From Nematostella vectensis (Eukaryota; Cnidaria; Anthozoa; Actiniaria; Edwardsiidae): DNA of 64,000 bases. The translations under genes were made by a program, and so were the position numbers. The notes under the pieces are model-generated. The model was not told the DNA's origin, did not search any database, and saw only the letters and a list, made by a program, of their open reading frames with translations. Each line of letters begins with the position of its first letter. The first letter of the stretch is position 1. The stretch is from positions 13,460,566 through 13,524,565 of the forward strand of contig NC_064035.1 in assembly GCF_932526225.1 (NCBI RefSeq), read 5' to 3'. Shown here piece by piece: positions 47,715 through 60,200 of the stretch.

Positions 47715-48767
47715 AGGCTGAACAAGAGCATAAGATAAAAGAGGGACACTTTAGTATTACCCGCGCGCCATTTCGATTCCGAATCCGGCTATTTTTAGTA
47801 ACCACCACCCCACCACTGCGCGTGAGGATTTGCTCCTTTTATTTTTTCCTACTCCCCCGCGGCTTGCGTGTTGTTGTTTTGCCAACTTGATAGGAATGAA
47901 AAGAGATCATGTAAAATAACTCGGAAGAAGAAAACAAGTCCAACTTAAGTAAGCAAGATTGGCAAATATACTCACAAAAAGCTAAATCCCTGAATAGTTT
48001 GACTGTTTGGTTTGTCTGAGCGGCGAAGTCAAATGAGAAAGAAAAACCGAAGAGCGACAAAAAGGCTGTGATACTGCGTTTGATTCAAATCCCGACACCA
48101 GCTTGTATAATAACAACATAATAATATAACATATAATAATAACAACATCAAAGAAATACAGTAAAATCTCCTCTTTATTTTCTCACTTTTACAAAAGCTC
48201 AGATACTTCAGCTTGCTGGGTTTGATCATCACAAAAATGCATTCCCTCGTAAACAAGGGTAGTTTTATGAAATGTATTTTTCTTGGATTCCTTCTCAATT
48301 CACCGGAATATTCACAAAAATCAATATTATATCTAATGTCTAACTTACAGATTTCGTTTGACCATTAGGAAGGTAATGAATGTTGAGAAACCACGAAGAA
48401 GCAGCAAGTTAGAGCAAAAACGGTTATTGAAGCACGAAGTTTCCCGCTCTTGATTTTGAATGAAGTCTCGTTTTGGAAATCTTGCAATCCTCGAAGTACT
48501 ACATCCCCTTAATAAACTGAAACTGCCCGTATCCTTGATGGTAGAATAACTTTTTTGATGGTATTTGTGCAAATAGGGTGTTTTTTTTTTCGGTTTCATG
48601 TCACAAAACAGCGGCAAACAACAAGATGTAAATGCCAAAGCGCGGGGGTAGGGTGAGTAAAAATGCACACGCGCAGTGGTGGGGTGGTGGTTACTAAAAA
48701 TAGCCGGATTCGGAATCGACATGGCGCGTGGGTAATACCAAAGTGTCCCTCTCTTATCTTATGCTCT
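47715..48767. mobile_element. ~1.05 kb TIR element
   Basis: Inverted ends of roughly 100 bp: left holds 'taagataaaagagggacact' and 'gaatccggctatttttagta', right holds their complements near 48690-48765. The interior has no recognisable protein. Confidence 0.8.
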
Positions 48768-48974
48768 CTTGGTCTGAATCAGAAAATTTCAAAGGTTATT
48801 GGCCAAAAAGAATTAAAGACACAATTTGAGTATCGAAATAAAGCAAGTTGTCCATGTTTTCTTTCTATTACAAATATCTTCTCCATAAATGTATTTCTGC
48901 ATTCTTTGCAGAAACTCGTAGCTAGCCTATTCAATACAAGTATTACAGCAGTAATCAGGAGCACCTTTGTTATT

Positions 48975-49512
48975 TCTTGAGGTTTTACACCAGCCTAGAG
49001 AAAGCTAGTTACACTTCTATAAACTAAACGTCTAGCACTAGCTCGATTAGTCCAGAATTGGTACACTCTCCAGACGCCGCACTACAGTCTAGACCATTCT
49101 TCTTGCAGGTCCATCTTCTGGTGCTGCAACCCGATTTGCAATTGCACCGCATTATATCTATCAGCGATCTATGTGCATTGGGACCAGCTTTCCCTGTGGA
49201 CGTTCCTATCCCCTATTCTCAGTTAGAAGATCACAGTCTCCTCTCCACTGTTGAAGTCGGTAAAATGTTCGTAAACTATGGAAAGCGAAAGCTATATGCG
49301 TCGTAGGCATCAATAGAACCCGAGGCCACTCTCTATCCCCGACGCATGCAGCAGTCTCTTTTCATAGCTTGCGAACATTCTACCAAGTTTATCCTACCAA
49401 GTCTCCTCCCTGAGAATTGGGGATGGGCCAGTGCGAACAGACTTGCCCCCAGCACACGGATCGCTGCTAGAAATGGTGCGGTGCAAATGCACGCAAGGCT
49501 AGTGTAAAACCT
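48975..49512. mobile_element. ~540 bp TIR element
   Basis: Ends TTCTTGAGGTTTTACACCAG and CTAGTGTAAAACCTCAAGAA are inverted. Non-coding interior. Confidence 0.75.
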
Positions 49513-49724
49513 CAAGAAAACACAAAACTTATTTATTAGACTTATTTATTAATAAACTAGATTATTACTAGAATAGTCTTCAATAGCTTTATTAGACAAC
49601 ATAGATGCTCAATTGGGTCATACGTTAACGGGCCTGAGGCCCATGGCACGACATACCCCCAAATAAACAAATTGGAAATAGAATGAATATAAAAACTAAC
49701 TGTGGTGTCAGCTACAGTTCCGTG

Positions 49725-50240
49725 CTATGGAACATATACGGGTAAGTCTACATTGAATACATTGGCCTTTAGTGATTCTTTAGGAAATATTAAAGCGCGA
49801 GAGAACTTTTTGAGCTGAGTTAAGTCACAGACCAACGGGAGTAGATCGAGTTTCAGAAGTCGCTCTTTATAGCTCAAGTCCCCGATCTTGGATCTTAGAA
49901 TCCAGCGGATGACTCGCCTTTTACCTTTTTTTAGGAGGACTTTAACTTTTACGCTGCCTGGGGACGAGACTTCAGTGGCGAAACATAGCTGAGACGTCGT
50001 GACAAGGGACAGGTGCAGAGTACGCCTGACCCTGTAGTCTGTAATTAGGACACATGTCCTCTTGAGCAGACCGAGAATTCTGTTGGCCTTGGACAACACA
50101 AATAGAATATGGGTGTACCATGTGATATTGCTTGATATTGTGACCCCAAGACCTTTTTCACTGTTGATGCGCTGAAGACTTGTGGCGCCAAGCTGATATT
50201 TGAAATAGAAATGAAACATGGACATCGTGTCTTTAATCAT
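49725..50240 (-). pseudogene. 5'-truncated non-LTR retrotransposon reverse transcriptase fragment
   Basis: An open stretch of 171 codons matches the C-terminal end of CR1/L2-type LINE reverse transcriptases: EKGLGVTISSNITWYTHI, SKANRILGLLKRTC, SLVTTSQLCFATEVSSPGSV, RRVIRWI and YKERLLKLDLLPL. The catalytic core (YxDD) is absent because only the 3' part is present. A dead insertion within the foldback cluster. Confidence 0.78.
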
Positions 50241-51223
50241 TTTTCGCCAATTACCATTAAAAGTTTCTGATTCAGACTTGTATTTTCAAAATTATTTAGT
50301 GTTCTCGACGCGGGTACCCTGTGGTTTTTGTAAAGTAGAAATGTTGGAAAAAGATTTAAAACATTTGCTTCTGTTTTGATATACAAACTGGTTCTTTAAA
50401 AATCAACTTTCACCAATGGTCTTTTTCCGTTTTAGCGACGCGGGTACCCTATGGTTTTGCTCCGAAATGTTAAAATCACATATTCCAGGATGTTCCACCA
50501 TAGAGATTTTTGGGGACTTTTAGTATGTTAACAAGGTTGTATCACTTGCTCGAAATCCGTTTAGAGAAATTCTATTGCAATTTGTTCCATCTGAAACCAC
50601 AGATTGACTGGACTAAAATGCATAGAAGCCCGCTCATGAAAACTAAACGGCGCTTATTGAGCCAGAGAAGTTTTGGCGGGAAACCAGCGAAGCGCGCACG
50701 CGAGCAGGTGTCCCCTTCACAGACAATGGCTTCTGTCAATTCAACAATTCGCCGCTAATTATAACAACAAAACTATCCCTGTAACTCATTAATTCTTCCA
50801 TCTATTTTTAAATTAAAACATTAGCTTACTGAAATGCGCCCTAAATAAATATTTCCAAGCTTGCAATTCGCCAGAACTTGATAATACTCCAATCTATTGA
50901 AATGCCAACAAACCAACTTGTGGACCACTTGAAAGAGTGATTTTTCGCAGATTACATCATGATGTCCATCGCTGAACACATCAATTTTTCAGAAAATAAT
51001 CTGAAGTTCCGGACCATTGAGCCTAACAAAAATTCGCGATTTTTTTCTGGAAATGAGAAGAGAAATACAGCGCTACCTTTTGTGGCGAGCATCGTTCTAA
51101 TTTGGAGTAGAAATGAGGAGCGACTTTGTGAATACTGTGTTGAGCTTTAGGGGATGTCCACTGTGAGAATTAGCTGAGCTGAAAACTGTATATCTATGTG
51201 CGGAAACCGGTTTGATTCGATCT

Positions 51224-54200
51224 ATGCTTGGAATAAGGAGCACGGATGGTAGCAGGGAGCAGTTCTATGCCCTTTTCACCTTTCTGTGGCTCTTGGCTGC
51301 GCTGCTAGGTAGGTGCAATGATCGCGACAATGGGCTATTTACCTTTACGTAACGTTAATCTAACTTTTGCTCAAGCAACTCCAAGTTGACAAAGTTCAAG
51401 GGAGTACCTGTTAACTAAAGATGTGATGAAAGGCAGCGGAAGCGCTAACCCTTTACAGATTAAGCAACCTTTGCGTGTTGGTGGATGCGTACCCGTGTTA
51501 GCTTTGCCATCGGGTTACATCGGTGTTAGCTCCAGCAACCATCTCATGACCATTTATGAAAAGTCACCGAATAGTGAGAATCATCAGAAAATGCCAAAAA
51601 CAAAAACAATGTTGGTAATAAGTTGCGAGTGCTACTAGTTTTTACTTTTTCGAAAAGATTCATCAAAAAGATGATTTTTGACAAAAGTTTGTTGAGTTGT
51701 AGCGGTGATCAAACTCTACGACACCAAGTAATACAAATCAACAAGTAATTGGTTTGTATTTTAACCTTTTCCCAATCATTAGTTTGTTCTGCTTCTTTTA
51801 TTGCTGCATTCTATTCTATTATTTGATTCTTTTGCCATCCGATGAAAATGGTTTTCTTCAGATGCCCATACATCAGTTTCAGTGCTGTATGCTTTTTTCT
51901 ACCCACGAGACTAGAATTGAAATCCTCCTTCATTTCGGCCTCGAGACTTAATTTATCGAAAGCATAGAGTTGCGGGATTTACGGCCTAATCTGAAGGAGG
52001 AATAGTTGATAAATAAATTAGAGAAAGTGAGGGAAAAAAGATGTGTAGCTTCGAAATGATTACATCGTTATGTGTGTCAAGTTTTGTATGTGTGAGTTCC
52101 TTTCGTAAAATGACATTCTTTCTTGTTTCAAGGATGCGTGAAATACGCACGAAGTGAGACTGCGCAGTGTAAGTCCACTCAGACACTAAACCATGTGGGT
52201 CTGAGAGGTGGCATAGCTGCTGGAGACTATAGTAAGGTTGGCATAGTAACCAGCTCCCGCGCATGCGCACACCTGTGTTGCCGAGTTCCCGGATGTGATG
52301 TGGCGTTTACAGCAAACAACATGTGTTACACGCTCAGATGTTACAGCGCCAAGCTTTGCGAAACACGACCCGCTCTTGAGTCTCGTTTTACCGTTACCGT
52401 CACATATGTGCGGCGAGGAGTTGGAAACGCAACGCACACTGTACTTGATATGGATTCACCGAGATGGACTGGAGATTGGACACACAACAACGAAACAGCA
52501 CAAGATAAGAGCAAGACAACCCTTAAGGGTACTCCCCAGGAAAACGATACACATCCATCAACTACTATATCTAATAAGAGCAAAATGGTTGGACACATCC
52601 CGCAAACAAACACTGGAAGTAGTGGTGTTTCGCATACGGGAAACACTAAATTTAATTCTACCAGATATGATAAAACATTTAGAGGAATTGTAAATGGGAC
52701 TGACGTTGTGAGCGAACTCAATACAGCGACAAAAACAACAAATAGCAGTACATCAAGTGCATCTCTCAGGAAGGACAGCGGAAACAACAGCACAATAACA
52801 CAAAAGAGGCTCCCTACGCTCGCGAGTCTCAGAAAAGGACTAACAATCACAGCTGAGAGCGCTCTACTAGAGAACACATCTAATAATGACACTTCAATAC
52901 AAGCAAAACTGACTCAGAAGGTACCCGACAGCTCAATCCATGGAAAAACTGCACATGTTACTAACACTCACATAATACCTACCAGTAACACGACCTCTCT
53001 ACCAGCAAACAAGCCTCATAAAACCTCTAATAATTCTAAGACTTCAAAACAAGAAACAGCCATTATGACAAGTACTAAAATGCATCGAGACAGTGTGAAC
53101 GGCACAGCTACAAACAAAAACAAAAAATCAAGTGCTGGACCAGGGACAATGACATCCAGTCCGTCCCGGACAGTAGGGTCTCTACTCGGGCTAGATGACT
53201 CCAATAAAAATATAACAAAGATAACCGAAATGGTCAAACAGGAGAAGAAGAATCTAAGTCACGTTGTTACTGAGGTAAATAGCACAGTTGCGAAATCAAC
53301 ATCAGCTTCTATGAATTCTTCTACACACCGACATTTATCTGTTTCTATGGACATTGTTAAAGCTGCGGGTAAGATTAAAAATGTTAAAAATGGAACAGCC
53401 AAAAGTTATATTAGGGATAGCGGAGCAAATGGTACTACTAGAACAATTTCGTCAGTTGTTAGTTTAGATGGGCACCTTAAAATCGAATCATCGCCGATGT
53501 CTACAAAAGGCGTTGAAGAATCTACACCTCAAACCATCGGCACAAAATCCCCATCCAAATCTATAAACGATACATCATCTGAAAGTGCGCTACTCGATAA
53601 AAGCTTTGCGATTGCTAGAAATGCTACAACCGAAAAAACAGGTGCAAAAGGAAAAACTTTCGACAGTAAAGAAAACGGAACGTCACTGGATTTGAACCTA
53701 CCAAACCCAGCAATATATCATGGCAATTCATCACGACCCTTAAGCGCGGGCGTTAGTAGATGGATGGCAATACCCACCAAAGAAGTAACGCCAGATATAC
53801 CACCTATTGTGACGTCTGAGGAGAGAAACCCAGACACACCATCAGTATTCACCACCAAGAAAGTATCGCCATACATAAAATCTGTTTTACCTACCAAGAA
53901 AGTAACACCAGATATACAATATATTTTACCCACAAAAGAAGTAACGCCCGATATACCATCTATCATACCTACCGAGGCAAACCCCGACACACCATCTATT
54001 TTACCTATCGAGGCACTAAACCCCGATATACCATCAGTTATGCCTTCAAACAATACCGAGGATCCGCTAGACAATATAAAAAGCGCAAAGAATATCAGTA
54101 CCGTTACTATGACAACGCAGTCATCAGAGCTGAAGCTCAGTCTCAAGGATGGACCTGCTAACCCCGGATGCAGGGCAAGCGGCGTCCTCTTCAACAAGAC

Positions 54201-57200
54201 CCTGATCCATGGCTTGAAGTCCGGAGACTTCACTGATTATGGGAAGGTGAAGGACATGGGTACGTGTGTCAAGTTCTGCTGTCAGGACGATAGGTGTAAT
54301 ATGGCACTCATGTTGGGCTTGACATGTTATACGCTACACTGTACAAGCCTTTTGACATGCCGAGTCAGGCCCGCCCACCCTTCATCTCTCAACCCAAGAA
54401 TTACATTCGTGTTTAGGGATAAAACACTAAAACTAAAGCCGGCGACAAGCACGCTTGGCGGACCAAAAGCGATCAAGGGAAATGTCAGCACTGGAACAAA
54501 AACAGCTCTTCAGCCAAAACAAAGAATCACATCCAAGGCCGTTTCTAAGGCCGTAGCTAAGAGACCTGTGGCTAAGAGTATAGCTACTACTAAACCACCT
54601 ATTTCTACTGTTGCTCAGAGGGCCAGGGGCTCGCAATGCAAACACGGATCGATCCAACGTGATGTTACCCTTGCAGAGGGCCAGAAAGCAGGGATTTTCA
54701 GGCTTCGTCCGAAAGCTAAAGATATGGACACATGTCTGAACCTATGCTGTAAGGATATCAAGTGTAACATAGCCTTTATGATCGATAAGTCATGTTATTC
54801 GGTGCAGTGCCACAGTAAAGAGGATTGTAAGATCACTAAGGCTAGATTCAAACGGGCGAGATCCTTGATGGCGGTGGTACGGACGAGAATGGTACCAAGT
54901 ACAGACAGTAAGTGGTAACAGAATCATTCTTGAGCATAATGCGATAAGTCCTTCGATCAACACCACAAAAAATAAAAACACTAAGCCACCATCAAATCTG
55001 TAGCTACTATCGTCACTTGCTATCAATACCAACGTTATCACCAGCATTGTCATCATCCGAATCACCACACCATCCATGACACTTCCACATTTATCATAAT
55101 ACATCACCATCATAGATGTAAAATATATAGATAGATACTGTATGTGTATTGAAAACCTTTGGTATTTCATTTACAATACACTGAATAAGAGGCATCAGTC
55201 AAAAACCCATACTACTAAAAAGTTACGCATTATATACATCACAAATATTATTATCACTATTGCTATGATCATAATCACCACCAAATACATCACCGATACC
55301 ACCCCCATTATCACTACCATCACTTTCACCCCCTCCACCACCACCAGCACCACCATCGCCACCATCATCATCACCATGCTTTCACTTCGATGGCCAAAAT
55401 TCTTATTTATTTCGCCAATTGGCATATGAGCATAATGACATTTCGTTCGTGGTGAAAAAACCCCATCATCACCACAATCACAATCACTGCAATCATAATT
55501 ATCACCACCATCATCACCATCAACGCCACCGACTTCATCACTACCCACCATCACCATCACCATCACCATCACCATCACCATCACCATCACCATCACCATC
55601 ACCATCACCATCGCCATCGCCATCGCCATCGCCATCGCCATCGCCATCGCCATCGCCATCGCCATCGCCATCGCCATCGCCATCGCCATCGCCATCGCCA
55701 TCGCCATCGCCATCGCCATCGCCATCGCCATCGCCATCGCCATCGCCATCGCCATCGCCATCGCCATCGCCATCGCCATCGCCATCGCCATCGCCATCGC
55801 CATCGCCATCGCCATCGCCATCGCCATCGCCATCGCCATCGCCATCGCCATCGCCATCGCCATCGCCATCGCCATCGCCATCGCCATCGCCATCGCCATC
55901 GCCATCGCCATCGCCATCGCCATCGCCATCGCCATCGCCATCGCCATCGCCATCGCCATCGCCATCGCCATCGCCATCGCCATCGCCATCGCCATCGCCA
56001 TCGCCATCGCCATCGCCATCGCCATCGCCATCGCCATCGCCATCGCCATCGCCATCGCCATCGCCATCGCCATCGCCATCGCCATCGCCATCGCCATCGC
56101 CATCGCCATCGCCATCGCCATCGCCATCGCCATCGCCATCGCCATCGCCATCGCCATCGCCATCGCCATCGCCATCGCCATCGCCATCGCCATCGCCATC
56201 GCCATCGCCATCGCCATCGCCATCGCCATCGCCATCACCATCACCATCACCATCACCATCACCATCACCATCACCATCACCATCACCATCACCATCACCA
56301 TCACCATCACCATCACCATCACCATCACCATCACCATCACCATCACCATCACCATCACCATCACCATCACCATCACCATCACCATCACCATCACCATCAC
56401 CATCACCATCACCATCACCATCACCATCACCATCACCATCACCATCACCATCACCATCACCATCACCATCACCATCACCATCACCATCACCATCACCATC
56501 ACCATCACCATCACCATCACCATCACCATCACCATCACCATCACCATCACCATCACCATCACCATCACCATCACCATCACCATCACCATCACCATCACCA
56601 TCACCATCACCATCACCATCACCATCACCATCACCATCACCATCACCATCACCATCACCATCACCATCACCATCACCATCACCATCACCATCACCATCAC
56701 CATCACCATCACCATCACCATCACCATCACCATCACCATCACCATCACCATCACCATCACCATCACCATCACCATCACCATCACCATCACCATCACCATC
56801 ACCATCACCATCACCATCACCATCACCATCACCATCACCATCACCATCACCATCACCATCACCATCACCATCACCATCACCATCACCATCACCATCACCA
56901 TCACCATCACCATCACCATCACCATCACCATCACCATCACCATCACCATCACCATCACCATCACCATCACCATCACCATCACCATCACCATCACCATCAC
57001 TATCACCACCACCATCACCATGCTTTCACTTCGATGGTTAAAATCCTTGTTTATTTCGCGAGTCGGCATAGGAGCATAATAAATTTGATTTGACATCTCG
57101 TGCATTTTTCAAAGTCACTAATACGAGTTTCGTCTTCATTTTAGAAAGAATGAACATCCCTCAAGTGGGTAAGTTGAATTCAAACATTTGCGAAATCACC

Positions 57201-60200
57201 TTCAGCTTGTTATATGATTATACCTACTCTTCCATAATAGCAACACCTTTTCAACCTACTACCTTTGTCATAATACAACACCTTATCTATCCTACTCGTA
57301 CTCGCCCATAATAACAAAACCTTGTCTATCCTACTGCCTTTGCCATAATAGCAACACTTTGTCTATCCTATTACCTTTGCCATAATAGCAACACCTTATA
57401 TACCCTTCTACCTTTGCCATTATAGCAGCACCTTATCTATACTACTCGTACTCGCCCATAATAACAACACCTAGTCTTTCCTACTACCTTTGCCATAATA
57501 ACAACACCTTGTCTATCCTACTATCTTTGCCATAATAGCAACACCTTATACATTCTTCTACCTTTGCAGAACAAAAGTGCACAATAACGCTTAACATAAC
57601 TAGCGAAGTGTTCACAAAACCGCTAGGGGACTTCGAGTCCTTGGAGTTCTTGAATATGGCGGAAAGGGTACAGACTGCGGTAGGTGATGACACGAAAGCA
57701 TTTTCACTGAAAACATGTCGCTTACTGACTCAGAGTGAGTTATTTATGGGCGTAAAGCTACGCCATCCAGGTAGCTGAACGGCTAGCAATAAACACCTTA
57801 ATCATACCCAAGAATTCCTCATATTACCATTATACCCAGGGATGTGTGTTTTCAAGGGCGTAGCCAGGGGGGTGGCCAAGGGGGCCCGACCCCCCTTCTA
57901 GCAGCCAAAAATACAGTAATTGTATGAGACATTATCAAAAATACAGGAGAAAATGCCTTTTGGGTCTCCTCCCGTTAAAAATCCTGGCTACGCCGCTGGT
58001 TTTGAATGGTGTCAACCTACTCACGCGCGACTGTTGATATCATATAACGATAACGCTACCTCTGAAAAAGTCAAGGCGTTGCGGTAACCATTTCTCTATT
58101 TGATTACCTCTAGGTGTCGATGGTGCTTGGAATTTACAAGCATTTCAAGGAATCCGAGGTGGTGGCATTCCGGTGAGCATATAATTCCAAACATGATGAT
58201 ATGCCTCTTCTTTTACTAACTAGCAATCCCATTCAAAGCCCCAGTCCATTGATAGCCAAAGTGGCTTTGACACTGTGGAAAGCCGCGCCCATCAAAAAGA
58301 TTGTGTCGACCTTGGTTGCCAAAGTAACAGCAGGAAAAATGACGTCAATCGTCGAGGGAACCCCGTTAACATATCTTTTGAGCACCGAGGGTTTCACGTT
58401 CGTCACATCAAAAGGTTAGAGGTTAAAGGATTTGACTTAGACTAAGTTCAAACGTCGTAATACCCATGAGCCTCAATGTCGCGTACATTCGCTCACATGT
58501 GACCAGGCCTCGGTAACAGCGCCATTTCGTCCTGCTAAGGAGTATGACGTTTTTTTAGAAAGTCCCATTCGCCGTAATATCCATGAGCCTCAATGTCACG
58601 TACATCCGCGAATTTCAGGTTATGTGGGTTAGTTGTGTCATTACCTCGCCTAACCTTCTCGTGCCTCATGGGTCAGGTGTGGGTCTAACCTTAGGTACCT
58701 TGCCTCAGGGATCAGTTGTAGAAAGGGTGTCTTGGGCTATCCTTGTCTTCCCTTCGAGGATCAGGTGAAGACATAAAATAGGCGTATATCCTTCATTGAT
58801 CCTGAATAGCGAGTAGAGCTATCCTTGCAAAATCTTTCCGAGCCTCGTGGATCAGGTTTAGGCATAATAAACTAGCGTATTTTCTTCATTGATAAATGTC
58901 AGAGTTGGCTAGGCCCAACCTCGCCTAGGTCTAGGAAGCTCCAGGTATGTTCGGCTAAGTCCTTCTAATTGCTTGCGTATTTAATGTAAGGTGTAGACCT
59001 TGTGTGCAGACCAGAGCATGATTATGATACCAGCTGGAATCTCACGGTCTTCAACGAACAGGCCAAGAGTTCTTGCCCTAGGAAAGCTAAAGGTCAGTGT
59101 CACATTGAACAAGTTTGGGGCGGCATATTGAAAAAGTCAGGGTTGAACAAGATGTGAGGGGAGAGGGCATATTAAAGAAGGAGGGTGTCATATTGAACAA
59201 GGACAGGATTAAAGCTAAATTAAGGCGATTATTCAAATTTATCGGACATCGTACTATAGTTCCCTCGTATTTCTATCGTAATATCGCGGCTCCAGAACAA
59301 GATACATATTTTTTTTACTGTTGTGAGATTTTTATCTGACAATTGTGGCCGTAACATAAGAGGTAACACTATTTTGTAGTTGATTAATTAATAGGACAAT
59401 CGTGCCATTTTCTGCTAGTGACACCTTTGTGCGATTGTTTGGAACCCGAAATAACAAGAGAAAAGCATTTATCGGTGCTGTAATCCCGAAATCAACGATG
59501 GCACTGTCTTCTTGGAATTTGGATGTCGCTAGAATGGTGCAGTTGAAAGCATTATCTTAAAACGCGACCCACATGTTGTACCCAAAGACTCAGACTCCGA
59601 GGCTACTGGCTCCAGCGCTCTCCGATCTAAGCAACGTCTCACATATTGTTTTTTTTGTTCTGATAGGACACGCCAGCAGGGGCTGTCATGGCAGTGAGAC
59701 TCGCAATGCCACATGGGGGAATCCAAACTTTGCCGGCTGCACTTCACCACAGTACTTAAGTCTACTCGAAAAGGTAAAACCTTGGGGTCGGGTGCAAATT
59801 GGTTAATATATTTTTATTAGCAATGTATTTACCTGATTTATCTGACAGGCAAAAGCGTTTGCATCAGGAGCAAGATCGAAAGCAAGTCTCAAGGAATTGC
59901 ACGCAAGTATTGGTATCACGCCAAGTGAAATACTCATCAAGATGCAAACGATGACCTTCGTTGATACTTACCGTGCATTGCTAGACCTTTCCAGGAATCA
60001 TTCCAAGAACAGCACAGTCTCTAAGAACAGTACTAGGGCTCGGAAGCTACACGACCAGATTGACACCGATGTCCCTATAACACCAATCGAAAGACTCTCG
60101 AGCACACGTTTACTTCAACACAATGGCACGAACACTAGCGTAGACAGTGGAGCAAGAAAAGCAGGTGTTGCTAAAGTCTTCAAAAAAGCCCCGCTCAATA

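Larger units (their letters stand above)
46838..50600. mobile_element. Nested foldback element cluster
   Basis: The left arm (46838-47720, interrupted at about 47060-47530) and the right arm (50290-50600) are inverted copies, each with the word CACAGGGTACCCGCGTCG or a close variant twice. Part of the arm recurs a third time in direct orientation at 48780-48890. Nested inside are elements at 47091-47494, 47715-48767 and 48975-49512, and a LINE fragment. No intact transposase is present. Confidence 0.7.

Noticed and set aside
51754-51951. Short hydrophobic open frame before the receptor's second exon
   Set aside because: AT-rich intron sequence; it has no splice-phase match and the signal peptide is already supplied by exon 51224-51308.
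55195-57105. Very long open frames on both strands (Ser-Pro repeats, Met-Val/Met-Ala repeats)
   Set aside because: They are produced by the stop-free hexanucleotide satellite and lie inside an intron of the receptor gene.
57145-57168. Small exon between the MANSC and SEA exons of the receptor
   Set aside because: Good splice signals, but in the incoming phase it reads Lys-Glu-stop. Skipping it gives perfect phase agreement.
59010-59014. First acceptor (tgcag at 59009) for the exon before the HRM module
   Set aside because: It shifts the frame relative to both neighbours; the next AG, five bases on, restores phase and gives the HRM-like sequence.
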